Below, in pieces: positions 16,967-25,964 of a stretch of DNA of 64,000 nucleotides. Under the pieces are notes generated by a model. That model saw nothing but the letters and a program-made list of their open reading frames with translations, did not search any database and was not told the DNA's origin. This DNA is from Puteibacter caeruleilacunae (lineage in GTDB: Bacteria > Bacteroidota > Bacteroidia > Bacteroidales > Prolixibacteraceae), in assembly GCA_005217565.1 (NCBI GenBank), contig SJCO01000007.1:186001-250000 (forward strand), read 5' to 3'. Every line of letters starts with the position of its first letter. Within the stretch, counting starts at the first letter, position 1. The translations under genes were made by a program, and so were the position numbers.

Positions 16967-17016
16967 CGCCCATCTGGGCGTAATAGTGTTCTATCAGAAT
17001 CTGTTCTGATAACACT
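16967..17016 (+). terminator. Tandem hairpins after GH97
   Basis: Two hairpins follow the stop: CGCCC/GGGCG at 16967-16980 and a longer one with AGTGTT...TATCAGAA and TTCTGATA...ACACT arms at 16985-17016, followed by TTT. Confidence 0.6.
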
Positions 17017-17040
17017 TTTATATTATTCAATACAAATTTA

Positions 17041-17080
17041 AGCCTCTGTAAACTTGGTTATTACAGAGGCTTTCTTTTTG
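17041..17080 (+). terminator. Strong intrinsic terminator
   Basis: AGCCTCTGTAA and TTACAGAGGCT are perfect 11-base arms around a nine-base loop, followed by TTCTTTTTG. With the upstream hairpins it isolates the GH97 gene from the next one. Confidence 0.85.
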
Positions 17081-17154
17081 TTGATTCCATCGCATAAACA
17101 ATACTGGCATACCACTTGGATAATCCAAAGCATGTTGAACTAAAAATTACCAGT

Positions 17155-20088
17155 ATGCAAGTAACACGATTTACAAAAGCAGCCTTTCTAATATTGATAT
17201 TGGTAAGCACTGTTATGAGTTGCCGTACACAGACTATTTCAGATGTAAGTCTTGATAATGCACCAGTATTATCAATAAAAAACGACTCGGTTGATATTAA
17301 AATTTCTACCTTACGAGTACAGGTTAAAGTGATGGGAAATATCGCACTTACCTCTTACGATATGTTGATATATAATCCATCGGAACGAATCTTGGAAGGA
17401 GAACTCAGTTTTCCATTAAAAGCCAATCAACAAATTGTAGAATTCTCAATGGATGTAAATGGGAAATTGCGAAAAGGTGTTGTTGTAGAGAAGGATAAGG
17501 CTCGCCAGGTATTTGAGTCAATCGTAAGGAGAGGTATTGATCCTGGGCTTGTAGAGAAAACAAGTGGGAATAATTTTAGAGCGCGAATCTTTCCAATTCC
17601 TGCTCAGGGAACTAAGCATGTTGTTATAACGTGTCAGGAAGAGCTAAACTTGAATGATAAAAACTATTCCTACCTCTTACCATTGAATTTTAACAAGCCG
17701 ACCGAACATTTTTCTATGCGAATAGAAGTGATTAAAGGATATAAGAGACCTCGTATCATACATAACGACTTCTCTGAATTGGACTTCTCAATTTGGAATG
17801 ATTCATATGTAGCTGAAATTAATAGAGAAAAGACAATGGTTAGTGGTTTACTGAATATTAAGCTACCATATTCTGGAAAACAAAATACGTTACTAACAAA
17901 GAAGATTGACAATACAACCTTTTTTTACACCATCTTACCTCTCAATGATAATTCAACCGAATGCAAGCAAGTTAATCATATACACCTGTTGTGGGATACA
18001 TCAGGTTCCTCTACTAAGCGTGATTTTGAGAAAGAAAAACAACTGCTAAAAGCATATTGTAGCTATTTGGATTACACAAAGGTATCTTTATCGACTTTTA
18101 ACCATAAGTTGAAGTCAATAGGGGAGTTTTCAATTAAAGATGGTTCATGTGAGGAGTTATTTAACGCTATCAATAATCTTATCTATGACGGTGGTAGCTC
18201 TATGGATCAAATTGATTTATCCTCATTAAAAGGAGAGGAAATTATCCTGGTCTCTGATGGTCTTGCTAATATGGGAGATATGAAAATAAATCAATGTGGT
18301 AAGATTGTTACTACCATTAACTCATCAATAAAAGCTAATCATACTTTCTTAAAGCATTTAGCTATGCATAACGGAGGCCATTATATTGACTTAACAACAT
18401 TGAACGTAGATGACGCATTGTCAAAAATAACAATACAGCCTCTATCGATACAGGTAAAACCTATGGGACAGACTATTCATCAGCGAAACATTAATTGGAA
18501 TGTAAAAGGTGACCAGTTAATCATTTCAGGAAAAACAAACGCTAACCATGGTACTTTAAAGGTAATATATTCATTGCATGGAAATACACTGCGAGAGCAG
18601 CTTTTAAACATAGAACCCGAAGAAGATTACCTGAAACTTCCGCTACCTAGAATTTGGGCAACTCATCAAATTGATGCCTTAATGATGAATAAAAGAAAAA
18701 ATAAACCTCAAATTATCACTTTAGCAAAACAGTATGGAGTAGTGACCGATTATACTTCGCTATTGGTATTAGAGGAGTTATCCGATTATTTGAGATATGA
18801 TATCATTCCTCCAGAGGAACTACAGGAAGCATACTTCAAGATTAAACAACGAAATAAAATGCGAAGGCAAGATCTTCATACGCAATCATTTGCTGTCCTA
18901 AATCAACAGGTTAAAGGATATAAAGACTGGTGGTATAATCGTTTGGATCCAGAACAGTTACATGTGCAGGATGAAGAACGAGATGACATACCTGCAATAA
19001 GAGAGGAGATTGCACCTATAACCCGTCAAGGTAATGTTTCACCACCACCTCCACCTCCGCCGCCATCATATACTCTTGATGTATTAACAATGGTAGATGA
19101 CGATTCTGAGATATCGGAAGAATTAGAAATAGCTGATTGTGATGATACGCCACCAAGAAAGAGCAACATAGGTAGACTACAGATTGGAATCAATATTCAA
19201 GCCTGGGATAGTACTGCTGGATACATTAAAGATATCAAAGAACTTAGCAATTCTGAGATATACCCATATTATCTGAGTGTTAAACACCAATACGAGAAAC
19301 AACCGTCGTTCTTCTTAGATGTCGCAAGTTACTTATTCTCAAAAAAGAGAAATAGTGAAGCAGTTGCTGTTATTGCTAATATCGTGGAATTGCAATTAGA
19401 AAATGCTGAGATTCTGCGCATTGCGGCACATAAACTATTGCAAGAAGGATGGAACAATCAAGCTTTAAAACTCTTTAAAAAGATTCTGGAGATCAGGTCT
19501 GAAGACCTACAATCATACCGGGATCTTGCAATTGCTTATGAAAAAACAGGAGCTTATAAGGATGCTATAAGTACTTATATAAAGGCACTAAATATGCGTG
19601 AATTGCGAGGAAATAGATCTATATACAGCATCATGATCAATGAAATCAATAACCTACGATTAAGACATAGCGACATTGTTATTCCTGATGAATTTAGAAA
19701 GGAGTGGATTTATGATATGCCAGTTGATTTAAGAATAGTATTATCGTGGAGTAGTGACAATACCGATGTAGATCTATGGATTTTAGAACCATCAGGTGAA
19801 AAATGCTTCTACAAGAATACGTTAACAAAATCAGGAGGAATCATGTCACAAGATATTACAACTGGTTATGGTCCTGAAGAGTACTGTATCAGAAAAGCGA
19901 AGAAAGGTGTTTATCACATTCAGGCAAACTACTATGCAAATCACAGAATGAGTGTATCAGGGCCTGTAACATTACGTGCCGAGATATTTCGAAACTATGG
20001 CACGCCAAACCAAACCAACCGCCAGATTGTATTGCAGCTAAAAAAGAAAAAGCAGGTAATTGATTTAGGCGAAGTGATTGTTGAATAA
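17155..20088 (+). CDS. Large VIT/vWA/TPR/DUF2135 lipoprotein
   Basis: A 977-residue predicted lipoprotein from the ATG at 17155, which opens directly into a lipoprotein signal (VMSC, Cys23); a TTG at 17116 in frame would add 13 residues and bury the signal. Domains in order: a VIT domain (about 30-150), a von Willebrand A domain with the MIDAS start DTSGSS near residue 285, a proline run near 640, TPR-like helices (about 730-850), and a C-terminal DUF2135 beta domain with SWSSDNTDVDLWI. VIT plus vWA is shared with inter-alpha-trypsin inhibitor heavy chains and with bacterial surface proteins; the role is likely a protein-binding scaffold. Function is not known. Confidence 0.8.
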   Translation: MQVTRFTKAAFLILILVSTVMSCRTQTISDVSLDNAPVLSIKNDSVDIKISTLRVQVKVMGNIALTSYDMLIYNPSERILEGELSFPLKANQQIVEFSMDVNGKLRKGVVVEKDKARQVFESIVRRGIDPGLVEKTSGNNFRARIFPIPAQGTKHVVITCQEELNLNDKNYSYLLPLNFNKPTEHFSMRIEVIKGYKRPRIIHNDFSELDFSIWNDSYVAEINREKTMVSGLLNIKLPYSGKQNTLLTKKIDNTTFFYTILPLNDNSTECKQVNHIHLLWDTSGSSTKRDFEKEKQLLKAYCSYLDYTKVSLSTFNHKLKSIGEFSIKDGSCEELFNAINNLIYDGGSSMDQIDLSSLKGEEIILVSDGLANMGDMKINQCGKIVTTINSSIKANHTFLKHLAMHNGGHYIDLTTLNVDDALSKITIQPLSIQVKPMGQTIHQRNINWNVKGDQLIISGKTNANHGTLKVIYSLHGNTLREQLLNIEPEEDYLKLPLPRIWATHQIDALMMNKRKNKPQIITLAKQYGVVTDYTSLLVLEELSDYLRYDIIPPEELQEAYFKIKQRNKMRRQDLHTQSFAVLNQQVKGYKDWWYNRLDPEQLHVQDEERDDIPAIREEIAPITRQGNVSPPPPPPPPSYTLDVLTMVDDDSEISEELEIADCDDTPPRKSNIGRLQIGINIQAWDSTAGYIKDIKELSNSEIYPYYLSVKHQYEKQPSFFLDVASYLFSKKRNSEAVAVIANIVELQLENAEILRIAAHKLLQEGWNNQALKLFKKILEIRSEDLQSYRDLAIAYEKTGAYKDAISTYIKALNMRELRGNRSIYSIMINEINNLRLRHSDIVIPDEFRKEWIYDMPVDLRIVLSWSSDNTDVDLWILEPSGEKCFYKNTLTKSGGIMSQDITTGYGPEEYCIRKAKKGVYHIQANYYANHRMSVSGPVTLRAEIFRNYGTPNQTNRQIVLQLKKKKQVIDLGEVIVE

Positions 20089-20127
20089 GGTTTTCTTGTT
20101 AATTTTAAGCGTAATATCAAAAATCTC

Positions 20128-20721
20128 ATGACAATGACAACAATAAAACCAACAAGAGAGCAAGCATTTGAATTATTAAAACAATACAACGAAACACCTA
20201 GCCTGGTAAAGCACGGACTTGCAGTTGAAGCAACGATGAGGCATTTTGCGAAGCATTTTAATGAGGATGAAGAACTTTGGGGAATTATTGGACTAATTCA
20301 TGATCTGGATTACGAAAAATATCCCGATGAGCACTGTAAGATGACAGAGCAAATACTTAGAGAACACAGTTGGCCGGAAGATTACATTCGTGCTGTGATC
20401 AGTCATGGTTGGGGTATATGTACAGATGTAAAGCCTGAATCTCTTATGGAAAAGACATTATACACCATTGATGAATTGACAGGTTTAGTAACCACATCTG
20501 CTCTTGTAAGACCTACAAAAAGCATTTTAGACATGAAGGCTAAATCGGTGCGCAAAAAGTGGAAAGACAAGCGTTTTGCGGCCAAAATTGACCGTTCAAT
20601 TATCGACAGAGGTGCAGAAATGTTAGGAATGGAAATGTCAGAGATTATTACGCTAACCATTGAAGGAATGGCTCAAATTGCTGACCAACTTGAACTTGAT
20701 GGGCGATTAGCCAATCCATAA
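20128..20721 (+). CDS. HD-domain protein (putative phosphohydrolase)
   Basis: A 197-residue cytoplasmic HD-domain protein. The metal ligands are seen as H29 in VKHGLAVE, the HD pair in LIHDLDYE near residue 58, and a later histidine in VISHGWG. The family is metal-dependent phosphohydrolases, often acting on nucleotides; substrate unknown. It lies 39 bases after the VIT/vWA gene in the same direction, so it may be co-transcribed. A second ATG six bases in is an equally possible start. Confidence 0.8.
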   Translation: MTMTTIKPTREQAFELLKQYNETPSLVKHGLAVEATMRHFAKHFNEDEELWGIIGLIHDLDYEKYPDEHCKMTEQILREHSWPEDYIRAVISHGWGICTDVKPESLMEKTLYTIDELTGLVTTSALVRPTKSILDMKAKSVRKKWKDKRFAAKIDRSIIDRGAEMLGMEMSEIITLTIEGMAQIADQLELDGRLANP

Positions 20722-20728
20722 AAACATC

Positions 20729-20772
20729 GCGTAGCTATTTGCGATCTATACTAAGCAAATAGCTGCGCTTTT
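20729..20772. terminator. Terminator between convergent genes
   Basis: GCGTAGCTATTTGC and GCAAATAGCTGCGC pair over 14 bases with one mismatch, followed by TTTT. It serves the HD gene and probably the opposing alkylation-repair gene, whose stop lies at 20774. Confidence 0.75.
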
Positions 20773-20773
20773 A

Positions 20774-21481
20774 TTATTTCTTCATAGCTTCAGCCCTTAG
20801 TTCTTTGGGCATTTTTTCAATCGCATATCTCAATGCTGTGCGAGGCATTACTGATTTATTATTTATCACATAATGAAATACTTCAATCTGATGAGCCTGA
20901 CTTGTAACCTTAAGCATCCATCCATAACCTTTTTGAACCAAATCTTCCTTATCTACTAAAAGAATATCAGCAATTTCAAAAACCGTCTCTAGAAACATTC
21001 CTTTTTTTGCTGGAATAATAAGTGAAACTGCTGCTGCTCTACGAGCCCACTTATTAGGGGAGCGAGCAAGCTTTTTTAATTCATCCAGGAATTCTGGGTA
21101 CATCTGTATGAAATCACCTACCGAATGATTACAAAATGTATCACAGGAAGCCCAGTTATTAATATCATGTTCAATCCATTTTTTGAATTGATTGAAATCT
21201 TCAGGGCTAAACTGTTTACTAATTGCATTTAGCCAGTTACAGGCAATGAATGATTCTTCAAGATTTCCTGATTCCCAAAGGATATCACATAAAGCAAAGA
21301 TTTCTTGTTTATTTAGCAATTTTACTTGCTTGAATAGCTCTTTTGCTAATCTATTTACCACAGGAACCTTTAAGCCATGCGCATTTATCTCCTCTTTGAA
21401 GTATCGTTGACTATTTGTACAGTTGCTTTCACTAATACTAGCCAATAATCCTTTTCTAACGGCAGATATTATTTCGTTCAT
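20774..21481 (-). CDS. AlkD-like DNA alkylation repair protein
   Basis: A 235-residue all-helical HEAT-like protein of the DNA alkylation repair (AlkC/AlkD) family, whose members excise alkylated bases such as 3- and 7-methylpurines. The central WASCDTFCNHSVGDF region (about 110-126), the following KKLARSPNKWARRAAAVSLI helix, and the overall size fit AlkD. It is the last gene of a four-gene minus-strand unit, starting 6 bases after the radical SAM gene ends. Its link to that operon's function is unexplained. An Ada protein is encoded 5.5 kb away. Confidence 0.85.
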   Translation of the reverse strand: MNEIISAVRKGLLASISESNCTNSQRYFKEEINAHGLKVPVVNRLAKELFKQVKLLNKQEIFALCDILWESGNLEESFIACNWLNAISKQFSPEDFNQFKKWIEHDINNWASCDTFCNHSVGDFIQMYPEFLDELKKLARSPNKWARRAAAVSLIIPAKKGMFLETVFEIADILLVDKEDLVQKGYGWMLKVTSQAHQIEVFHYVINNKSVMPRTALRYAIEKMPKELRAEAMKK

Positions 21482-21487
21482 TAGTCT

Positions 21488-22546
21488 TTATTTTATCCTT
21501 TCAATTTTATGATGATGACAAACTAAAACATTATTCATATCACCATGCCAATTATGAAATCCATTGCCCTGGCAATCCTTATACGAAGAGCAGTTAGCAC
21601 AATCTCCACGTTTATTCCAACTTCTATCTCTAAACTGTTTAAAGTCATTTTGCCACACGTCATATAAAGAATCAGTGTAAATGTTACCCTGAGCAAAGCT
21701 TCTATCGATATTCGGACAAGCCGAAATAGATCCATCGATTAATACAGAGCCTATATTAATCCCAGCACGACAAAAATAGTAACTGTCGCGTACCTTCGAT
21801 TCATATTTCCCAACATACCCTTCGCAACTAAACTCAACATGCAATCCTTTCATTTTTCTTGCAGTTGTGATGAAGTCCATGAGTTCTACAAATTGTTCAT
21901 CTGTAAGTATTAATTCTTTTTCATCGGTTGCTCGTCCTATCGGAATAATGGTAAACAATCTCCACGATTTTACACCTTTATCTATCAAAAACTCCCTGAT
22001 TTCTTGTAACTCGTTTAAATTCCTCTGATTTACACAAGTTACAACATCAAAATTCAACCTAGAAGAACTAGCTGCCAATTCAATTGCCTGAGACACCCTT
22101 TGGAAACTGGTATTATTATTTCTCATCCAATTATGTGCTTCCTCCATACCATCAAGACTGATGGTTAACGCCCCTAATCCTGCGTTTAGCAGTGAAATAT
22201 GCCTATCCTTTGTGTATAAGTGACCATTGGACACCATCGACCATCTCATTCCTCTTTTTCTGATTTCTCTGCCACAGGTTTCCAAGTCATTTCTTAGTAA
22301 CGGTTCTCCTCCGGTTAATACCACAGTAAAGTTCGGGGTAGGAGAAGGAATAGTATCCAGAGCATTAAGAAAAACACCCATATCCATATCTGGATATAAG
22401 CTATCCTGGGCACAATCGCTACCACAATGCAGACAATTCAAATTGCATCGGGTAGTACATTCCCAAAACAGATAATTAAGCTCATGATGTTTAGTCTCAA
22501 ACTCTTTTATTTTTCTGAATACCGTCTGTCTAAGTAATGAAAGCAT
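21488..22546 (-). CDS. Radical SAM/SPASM enzyme of an rSAM/lipoprotein pair
   Basis: A 352-residue radical SAM enzyme. The canonical cluster motif is CNLNCLHC (near residues 34-41). The C-terminal SPASM domain has further cysteines: CRAG, ACPN, CANCSSYKDC and VCHHH, which would bind auxiliary iron-sulfur clusters, as in enzymes that modify peptides and proteins. It begins at the base right after the lipoprotein stop, so the pair is translationally coupled. I recall this pairing as the TIGR04133/TIGR04134 rSAM/lipoprotein system of Bacteroidota; that match was not checked. The likely substrate is the neighbouring lipoprotein. Confidence 0.87.
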   Translation of the reverse strand: MLSLLRQTVFRKIKEFETKHHELNYLFWECTTRCNLNCLHCGSDCAQDSLYPDMDMGVFLNALDTIPSPTPNFTVVLTGGEPLLRNDLETCGREIRKRGMRWSMVSNGHLYTKDRHISLLNAGLGALTISLDGMEEAHNWMRNNNTSFQRVSQAIELAASSSRLNFDVVTCVNQRNLNELQEIREFLIDKGVKSWRLFTIIPIGRATDEKELILTDEQFVELMDFITTARKMKGLHVEFSCEGYVGKYESKVRDSYYFCRAGINIGSVLIDGSISACPNIDRSFAQGNIYTDSLYDVWQNDFKQFRDRSWNKRGDCANCSSYKDCQGNGFHNWHGDMNNVLVCHHHKIERIK

Positions 22547-22912
22547 CTATTTATCCTCTAATTTGATATCCAGGAAGATTTGCTCCTCATCAATTGTAAC
22601 AATTGTATCTCTGGTCAGGAATTCTTTATTATCCTTGCCATCAATATCTTCAAATTGAATCTTCAGGTTTTTAACTTGTTCTGTGTACATCGAAAACCGA
22701 CCATCCTTATCGGTGAGTTCGTATTGTATTTGGTCGGCAATCGATACCTTTATTCCTTTTATTGGAAGTCCACTTGATTGCGATTTTACCTGACCTTCAA
22801 CCAAAATGTCATATCCATAATCCTGCGGTGTACCATAGCAAGCCTGAAAAATAAACATTGCCGAAGTAAAACTCAAGCCTCCAATAATTCGTTTAATCCA
22901 CTTTCTCTTCAT
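22547..22912 (-). CDS. Radical SAM-associated lipoprotein
   Basis: A 121-residue lipoprotein with basic N-terminus, hydrophobic stretch and lipobox Cys25 (FQAC), followed by the CYGTPQDYGYD segment that I recall as a hallmark of lipoproteins paired with radical SAM enzymes. After this a carboxypeptidase regulatory-like beta domain (about 37-120) with the pattern VEGQV...LPIKGIKVSI...TDKDGRFSMY is seen. It is directly followed by the radical SAM gene. It may be the modified substrate, with the Cys/Tyr/Gly-rich segment just after the lipidated Cys as the likely site; this is inference. Confidence 0.8.
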   Translation of the reverse strand: MKRKWIKRIIGGLSFTSAMFIFQACYGTPQDYGYDILVEGQVKSQSSGLPIKGIKVSIADQIQYELTDKDGRFSMYTEQVKNLKIQFEDIDGKDNKEFLTRDTIVTIDEEQIFLDIKLEDK

Positions 22913-22922
22913 AAGTATTAGT

Positions 22923-24098
22923 TTAATCTACAACCATGTAGTAGGGAATGTCAAGGGCTCCCGTATTAAAATAAACAATTGCAGAATCTCCAATCTTCTT
23001 CTTCTCATACATGCTTTTGGAAACAGAAACTTCCTCTATTTCATTCTGCGGTCCCCATTTGTCAATTTTTAGATAATATGAAGTGTGTTTTCCTGTACTG
23101 ATTCTTTTTTCGAGCACTTCAGTTTTATAAGCAGAAGGCTCATTATCATTGAAAGCAAGATTTGAGGTAATGATAAGGCCATAGGTATACATTGCACCAA
23201 ACATCAAAAATCCAATTAACGCGACATATGTCGTTCCCTGCTTGAAATTATAGTTTTCTTTAAGCTCTTTGACAACCATAATGAATAGAATTAAGCATAT
23301 TACAATGGCATAATTCCAGAAGTTACTATAATCAAATATCTCACAATCCTTTGAGCTTCTTATTAGCAATGCTAAAGATGGAATAAATACAGTTGACAAA
23401 ATATTGGGTCTGGCCGAATTAGTCTTCTCATCTAGTCGAATTAATCCTTTTGATCTGTTCATCACGATTAATCCAATTATTGGAATAAGAGCACAAAGCA
23501 TTATTTGAATCTTGTAGAATTCAGGGTAAAACCATAAAAATGCAGCAACAACCCAGGCTGAAATATTTAGTATTTTGGTAATCTTTTTAGCCTTTTTCAA
23601 CTTATTTTTTCGTTCCTTTGATGTTCTGCCATATTCTTCATTTTTAAAGATTTCCTGCTCGTCATTTATGGTTTCTTCATGATCAAGATCTTTAAAGTTC
23701 TGATAGACCCACGCTAATAATCTGGCTGAATTCCCATAATACGTGTTTGCTTTAATTTTCTTCTTTTGTTGATCAATTGGGAAGAAAGTCAGATATCCTT
23801 GTATTTGTCGATATCCTTTTATGTCTGTAAATAATAAAGTCTTAGTCTTAAATGCTTCAACAATAGTTATCCGATCATTAGAGATAATCAACTTTCCTTT
23901 AATTAACTCCATTATAGCCATAATGCCCACAAATTCCAATAATAAGGATATTGGTACTAATATAATCGCAAGTACCCAGTTAAATTCATCTTTAAAAAAT
24001 GGCATAACACCTAAAGCACCAACCAATACCATAAAGACAGGAAGTATAATCCATGCAAAAATGGCCCATCCTTTTGCTAATCTAAACTCTTGATTCAT
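22923..24098 (-). CDS. Multi-pass membrane protein of unknown function, first gene of the rSAM/lipoprotein operon
   Basis: A 391-residue protein I do not recognise. Two N-terminal membrane helices (about 12-65) are followed by a soluble PH-like or YcxB-like stretch (about 68-120), a charged Lys/Glu-rich linker (about 140-175), then at least five more helices. The C-terminal region (about 320-391) is a beta-rich soluble tail with KTEVLEKRISTGKHTSYYLKI. It lies 10 bases before the lipoprotein gene and is likely co-transcribed with it, the radical SAM gene and the AlkD-like gene. Whether it belongs to the modification system is unknown. Confidence 0.65.
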   Translation of the reverse strand: MNQEFRLAKGWAIFAWIILPVFMVLVGALGVMPFFKDEFNWVLAIILVPISLLLEFVGIMAIMELIKGKLIISNDRITIVEAFKTKTLLFTDIKGYRQIQGYLTFFPIDQQKKKIKANTYYGNSARLLAWVYQNFKDLDHEETINDEQEIFKNEEYGRTSKERKNKLKKAKKITKILNISAWVVAAFLWFYPEFYKIQIMLCALIPIIGLIVMNRSKGLIRLDEKTNSARPNILSTVFIPSLALLIRSSKDCEIFDYSNFWNYAIVICLILFIMVVKELKENYNFKQGTTYVALIGFLMFGAMYTYGLIITSNLAFNDNEPSAYKTEVLEKRISTGKHTSYYLKIDKWGPQNEIEEVSVSKSMYEKKKIGDSAIVYFNTGALDIPYYMVVD

Positions 24099-24235
24099 GT
24101 TGTTCTGAATAGGGATAAATTAAGTAATTCAATTTGGATTGCCAAGTTAAGAAAAATTATGAAACATTGCAGAGAATTAAAGATTGTCAACTTTAAACCG
24201 TATTTTTTGTATCTTCATTTTTAAAACTAACCATC

Positions 24236-24841
24236 ATGGCAGAGATTTACTTAATACGTCACGGAGAAACCGATTATAACAAACACAACAGTATTGTTGG
24301 TGGTCGGTCAAGTCATATTTCAATTAATCAAACAGGAATTGAACAAAGTCAAAAGCTAGGAGAGTGGATAAAGAATAATCTATCTGTTGATGCCGTTTAT
24401 TGTTCTACTTCCAATAGAGCAAGACAAACATTAAAAGAGGTTTTCAAGGGTGAGATATATGCGAATGTGACATTATCGGAAAACCTTGAGGAGCTTTCGC
24501 AAGGAGAGTGGGAAGGACAACCTCGCGATAAAATTTATACTCCTGAACAGATTAAGATCATAAAATCAGATAATTATCGCTTTAAAGCTCCTGGAGGAGA
24601 GTCACAGGAAGAGGTTGAAAACAGAATGTTCCTGATTTTAGAGGAAATTATAGCAGAGCATACCGATGAAACAGTAGTGATTATAAGTCACGGTATTGCA
24701 TTAAAGTGTTTATTGCGGAAAATTCTCGATTCATCACCTGCAATGACTAGCAAGATAAGTCTTGCCAATTGTAGTATTTCAAAGCTGAGGTATTCTGACG
24801 AAAATGGATGGGAGATACGGTTTATAAATCGAGTAATATAA
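24236..24841 (+). CDS. Histidine phosphatase (phosphoglycerate mutase-like)
   Basis: A 201-residue enzyme of the histidine phosphatase superfamily. The RHGET motif carries the phosphorylated His9, and VIISHG near residue 141 supplies the second active-site histidine; R58 in TSNRARQT is also expected. Cobalamin-pathway CobC/RibZ and general sugar phosphatases share this fold, so the substrate is not determined. The stop at 24841 is followed closely by the esterase gene. Confidence 0.85.
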   Translation: MAEIYLIRHGETDYNKHNSIVGGRSSHISINQTGIEQSQKLGEWIKNNLSVDAVYCSTSNRARQTLKEVFKGEIYANVTLSENLEELSQGEWEGQPRDKIYTPEQIKIIKSDNYRFKAPGGESQEEVENRMFLILEEIIAEHTDETVVIISHGIALKCLLRKILDSSPAMTSKISLANCSISKLRYSDENGWEIRFINRVI

Positions 24842-24879
24842 TCATCTTTATGGCAGAACTGGTAAATAAAGAAATTTTG

Positions 24880-25902
24880 ATGAAACAAACATTTTTAATT
24901 CTATTAGTCTTCCTCTCATTTGCATCATATGCATCAGGGGATACAAGTTCTATAAGTTATTCAAATATCGAATTCTCGCAATCACCACTCGATTTAGGTA
25001 AAATAAATGCGAAGTTTGCACATGATATCCCTTATGATATCTATGATCAAACCAAATTCGATATTTGGTTACCAGAATCAAAGAAAGCTACAGGTCTGTA
25101 TATTTTCATTCATGGAGGAGGATTTCAGAATGGAGATAAAAGTATATTATACAAGAATCCAAAAAGAAATAGTAATTCTACAGTTACAAGGTTACTTTCT
25201 GAAGGAATAGCAGTTGCGACCATTAACTATCGACTATTAAAGAGCACAGGAGAGACCAAAGGTGTAATTAAGTGCTTGAATGATTCTAAGCGTGCATTAC
25301 AATACATCAGAAGTAGAGCAGCCGACTTTAATATCAATAAAGAAAAGATTGTATTAGCAGGAAGTTCGGCTGGTGCTGGTACTGCTCTGTGGATAGCATT
25401 GAATGATGATATGAAAGAACCGGATAGCTCTGATCCTGTGTTGCGTGAATCCACAAGGGTTTTGGGTGTTGCCATTAGAGAAACTCAAGCAACTTATAAT
25501 ATTGATAAATGGTTTAGTGATGTATTTATTGACTACAAGATGAGCTTTAAGCAAGCTGTCCAATCTCCAGAATTGGTGACCAGTTTAAAGCGTTTCTATG
25601 GATTATCGTCGATTGAGGAGTACAATAATGAAACTATTCAAGCCTACAAAGCAAAGGTTGACATGCTTGCGTTATTTACCAGTGATGATCCAGAAATTTG
25701 GGCCGAGAATACAAAATCAAATGTTGCTTTTCCTTCAAGCTTCGGTATTATGTATCATCATGCATTTCATGTTAGAGAAATCAAAGAAAAGGATGATGAG
25801 GTTGGGGTAGAGAATGTGTGTTATTATGGAAAAGATCCTATAATATATGAAGATTCTAGTAATGAGTCTTACATTGATTTTGTTCTTAGAATACTTAAAT
25901 AG
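24880..25902 (+). CDS. Secreted alpha/beta hydrolase (HSL/BD-FAE-like esterase)
   Basis: A 340-residue secreted hydrolase from the ATG at 24880, which starts the signal peptide MKQTFLILLVFLSF directly; upstream in-frame ATGs at 24808 and 24850 would overlap or crowd the previous gene and hide the signal. The oxyanion-hole motif HGGGF and nucleophile elbow GSSAG (serine near residue 168) are clear, as in hormone-sensitive-lipase-like esterases and carbohydrate esterases. The catalytic acid and histidine are not certain; HHAFH in the C-terminal part is a candidate. Substrate unknown. A convergent terminator follows. Confidence 0.8.
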   Translation: MKQTFLILLVFLSFASYASGDTSSISYSNIEFSQSPLDLGKINAKFAHDIPYDIYDQTKFDIWLPESKKATGLYIFIHGGGFQNGDKSILYKNPKRNSNSTVTRLLSEGIAVATINYRLLKSTGETKGVIKCLNDSKRALQYIRSRAADFNINKEKIVLAGSSAGAGTALWIALNDDMKEPDSSDPVLRESTRVLGVAIRETQATYNIDKWFSDVFIDYKMSFKQAVQSPELVTSLKRFYGLSSIEEYNNETIQAYKAKVDMLALFTSDDPEIWAENTKSNVAFPSSFGIMYHHAFHVREIKEKDDEVGVENVCYYGKDPIIYEDSSNESYIDFVLRILK

Positions 25903-25913
25903 AACTATATGAA

Positions 25914-25959
25914 ATTCAGTTTGAGGCACTAACCTTTAAGATAGAACCTCAAGCTGAAT
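25914..25959. terminator. Bidirectional terminator between convergent genes
   Basis: ATTCAGTTTGAGG and CCTCAAGCTGAAT pair over 13 bases with one mismatch, between the esterase stop and the stop of the opposing monooxygenase-domain gene. Confidence 0.65.
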
Positions 25960-25964
25960 ACCTT

